Shown: positions 63,915 through 64,000 of the stretch, piece after piece
Layout: each line of letters starts with the position of its first letter
Position numbering within the stretch: position 1 is the first letter of the stretch
Source: Rapana venosa
Lineage: Eukaryota; Mollusca; Gastropoda; Neogastropoda; Muricidae
Length of the DNA stretch: 64,000 nucleotides
Assembly: GCA_028751875.1 (NCBI GenBank)
Contig: CM054145.1
Span: forward strand, 10,289,952 to 10,353,951
Reading direction: 5' to 3'
The notes under the pieces: generated by a model
The model's input: only the letters and a program-made list of their open reading frames with translations
What the model was told of the DNA's origin: nothing
Databases searched by the model: none
Position numbers and translations under genes: made by a program

Positions 63915-64000
63915 AGTGCATTAATAGGGAGAACATTTAAATCACGCTTGTGAAATGGCAAACCTAAAACATTAGGCGTATCCATGTCAAGCCATCTACT
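63915..64000 (-). mobile_element. LINE C-terminal fragment, second copy, cut by the window end
   Basis: ATTAATAGGGAGAACATTTA, GCTTGTGAAATGGCAAACC and AAAACATTAGGCGTATCC closely repeat 63034-63103. On the minus strand it reads LNVLPINA. Confidence 0.7.

Overview
This is a piece of animal nuclear DNA. It carries spliced exons with GT-AG borders, very dense SINE and LINE relics, long microsatellites and two 500-N assembly gaps. The mix of tRNA-derived SINEs, CR1-like and RTE-like non-LTR retrotransposons fits a lophotrochozoan, most likely a marine mollusc (gastropod-like). That assignment is inference and rests on no single diagnostic gene.

The only host gene I can support is NUP205, the large inner-ring scaffold nucleoporin, read on the minus strand. 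It starts at the ATG at 37075 and runs leftwards to at least 3177. Fifteen exons were placed by translation, conserved motifs, splice sites and reading phase. Exons 1 to 8 (37075 to 25485) join into 385 uninterrupted codons with compatible phases at all seven junctions. Further left the gene is incomplete as assembled: expected conserved blocks are missing between the exons at 25485 and 23191 (probably in the N gap), between 19705 and 16164, between 14410 and 7989, and between 7827 and 3294. The last two recognised exons carry frameshifts. Exons for the C-terminal part must lie to the left of the window.

The introns are packed with retroelements. One SINE core domain is combined with at least two tRNA-like heads and three different 3' tails. 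Another SINE has a fused tRNA-like plus 5S-rRNA-like head. An RTE-type element with an open RT reading frame sits inside a SINE with a 14-bp target-site duplication. Several tandem arrays touch splice sites: a 51-bp minisatellite runs into the acceptor at 3295, a 45-bp array repeats the donor of exon 7, and a SINE tail supplies the donor at 22991. A SINE tail has been amplified into about 25 copies of a ~120-bp satellite at 4640-7740.

Upstream of NUP205, from about 37410 to the gap at 59125, lies a head-to-tail macrosatellite: four copies of a ~5.4-kb unit (anchors at 37488, 42939, 48330 and 53791). Each unit is built of SINE and LINE pieces and microsatellites. The left and right halves of the units occur in all four combinations of two sequence types, which points to recombination or gene conversion. 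Right of the gap lie a decayed APE/RT LINE (59625-62500), LINE C-terminal fragments and a possible piggyBac-type transposase relic.
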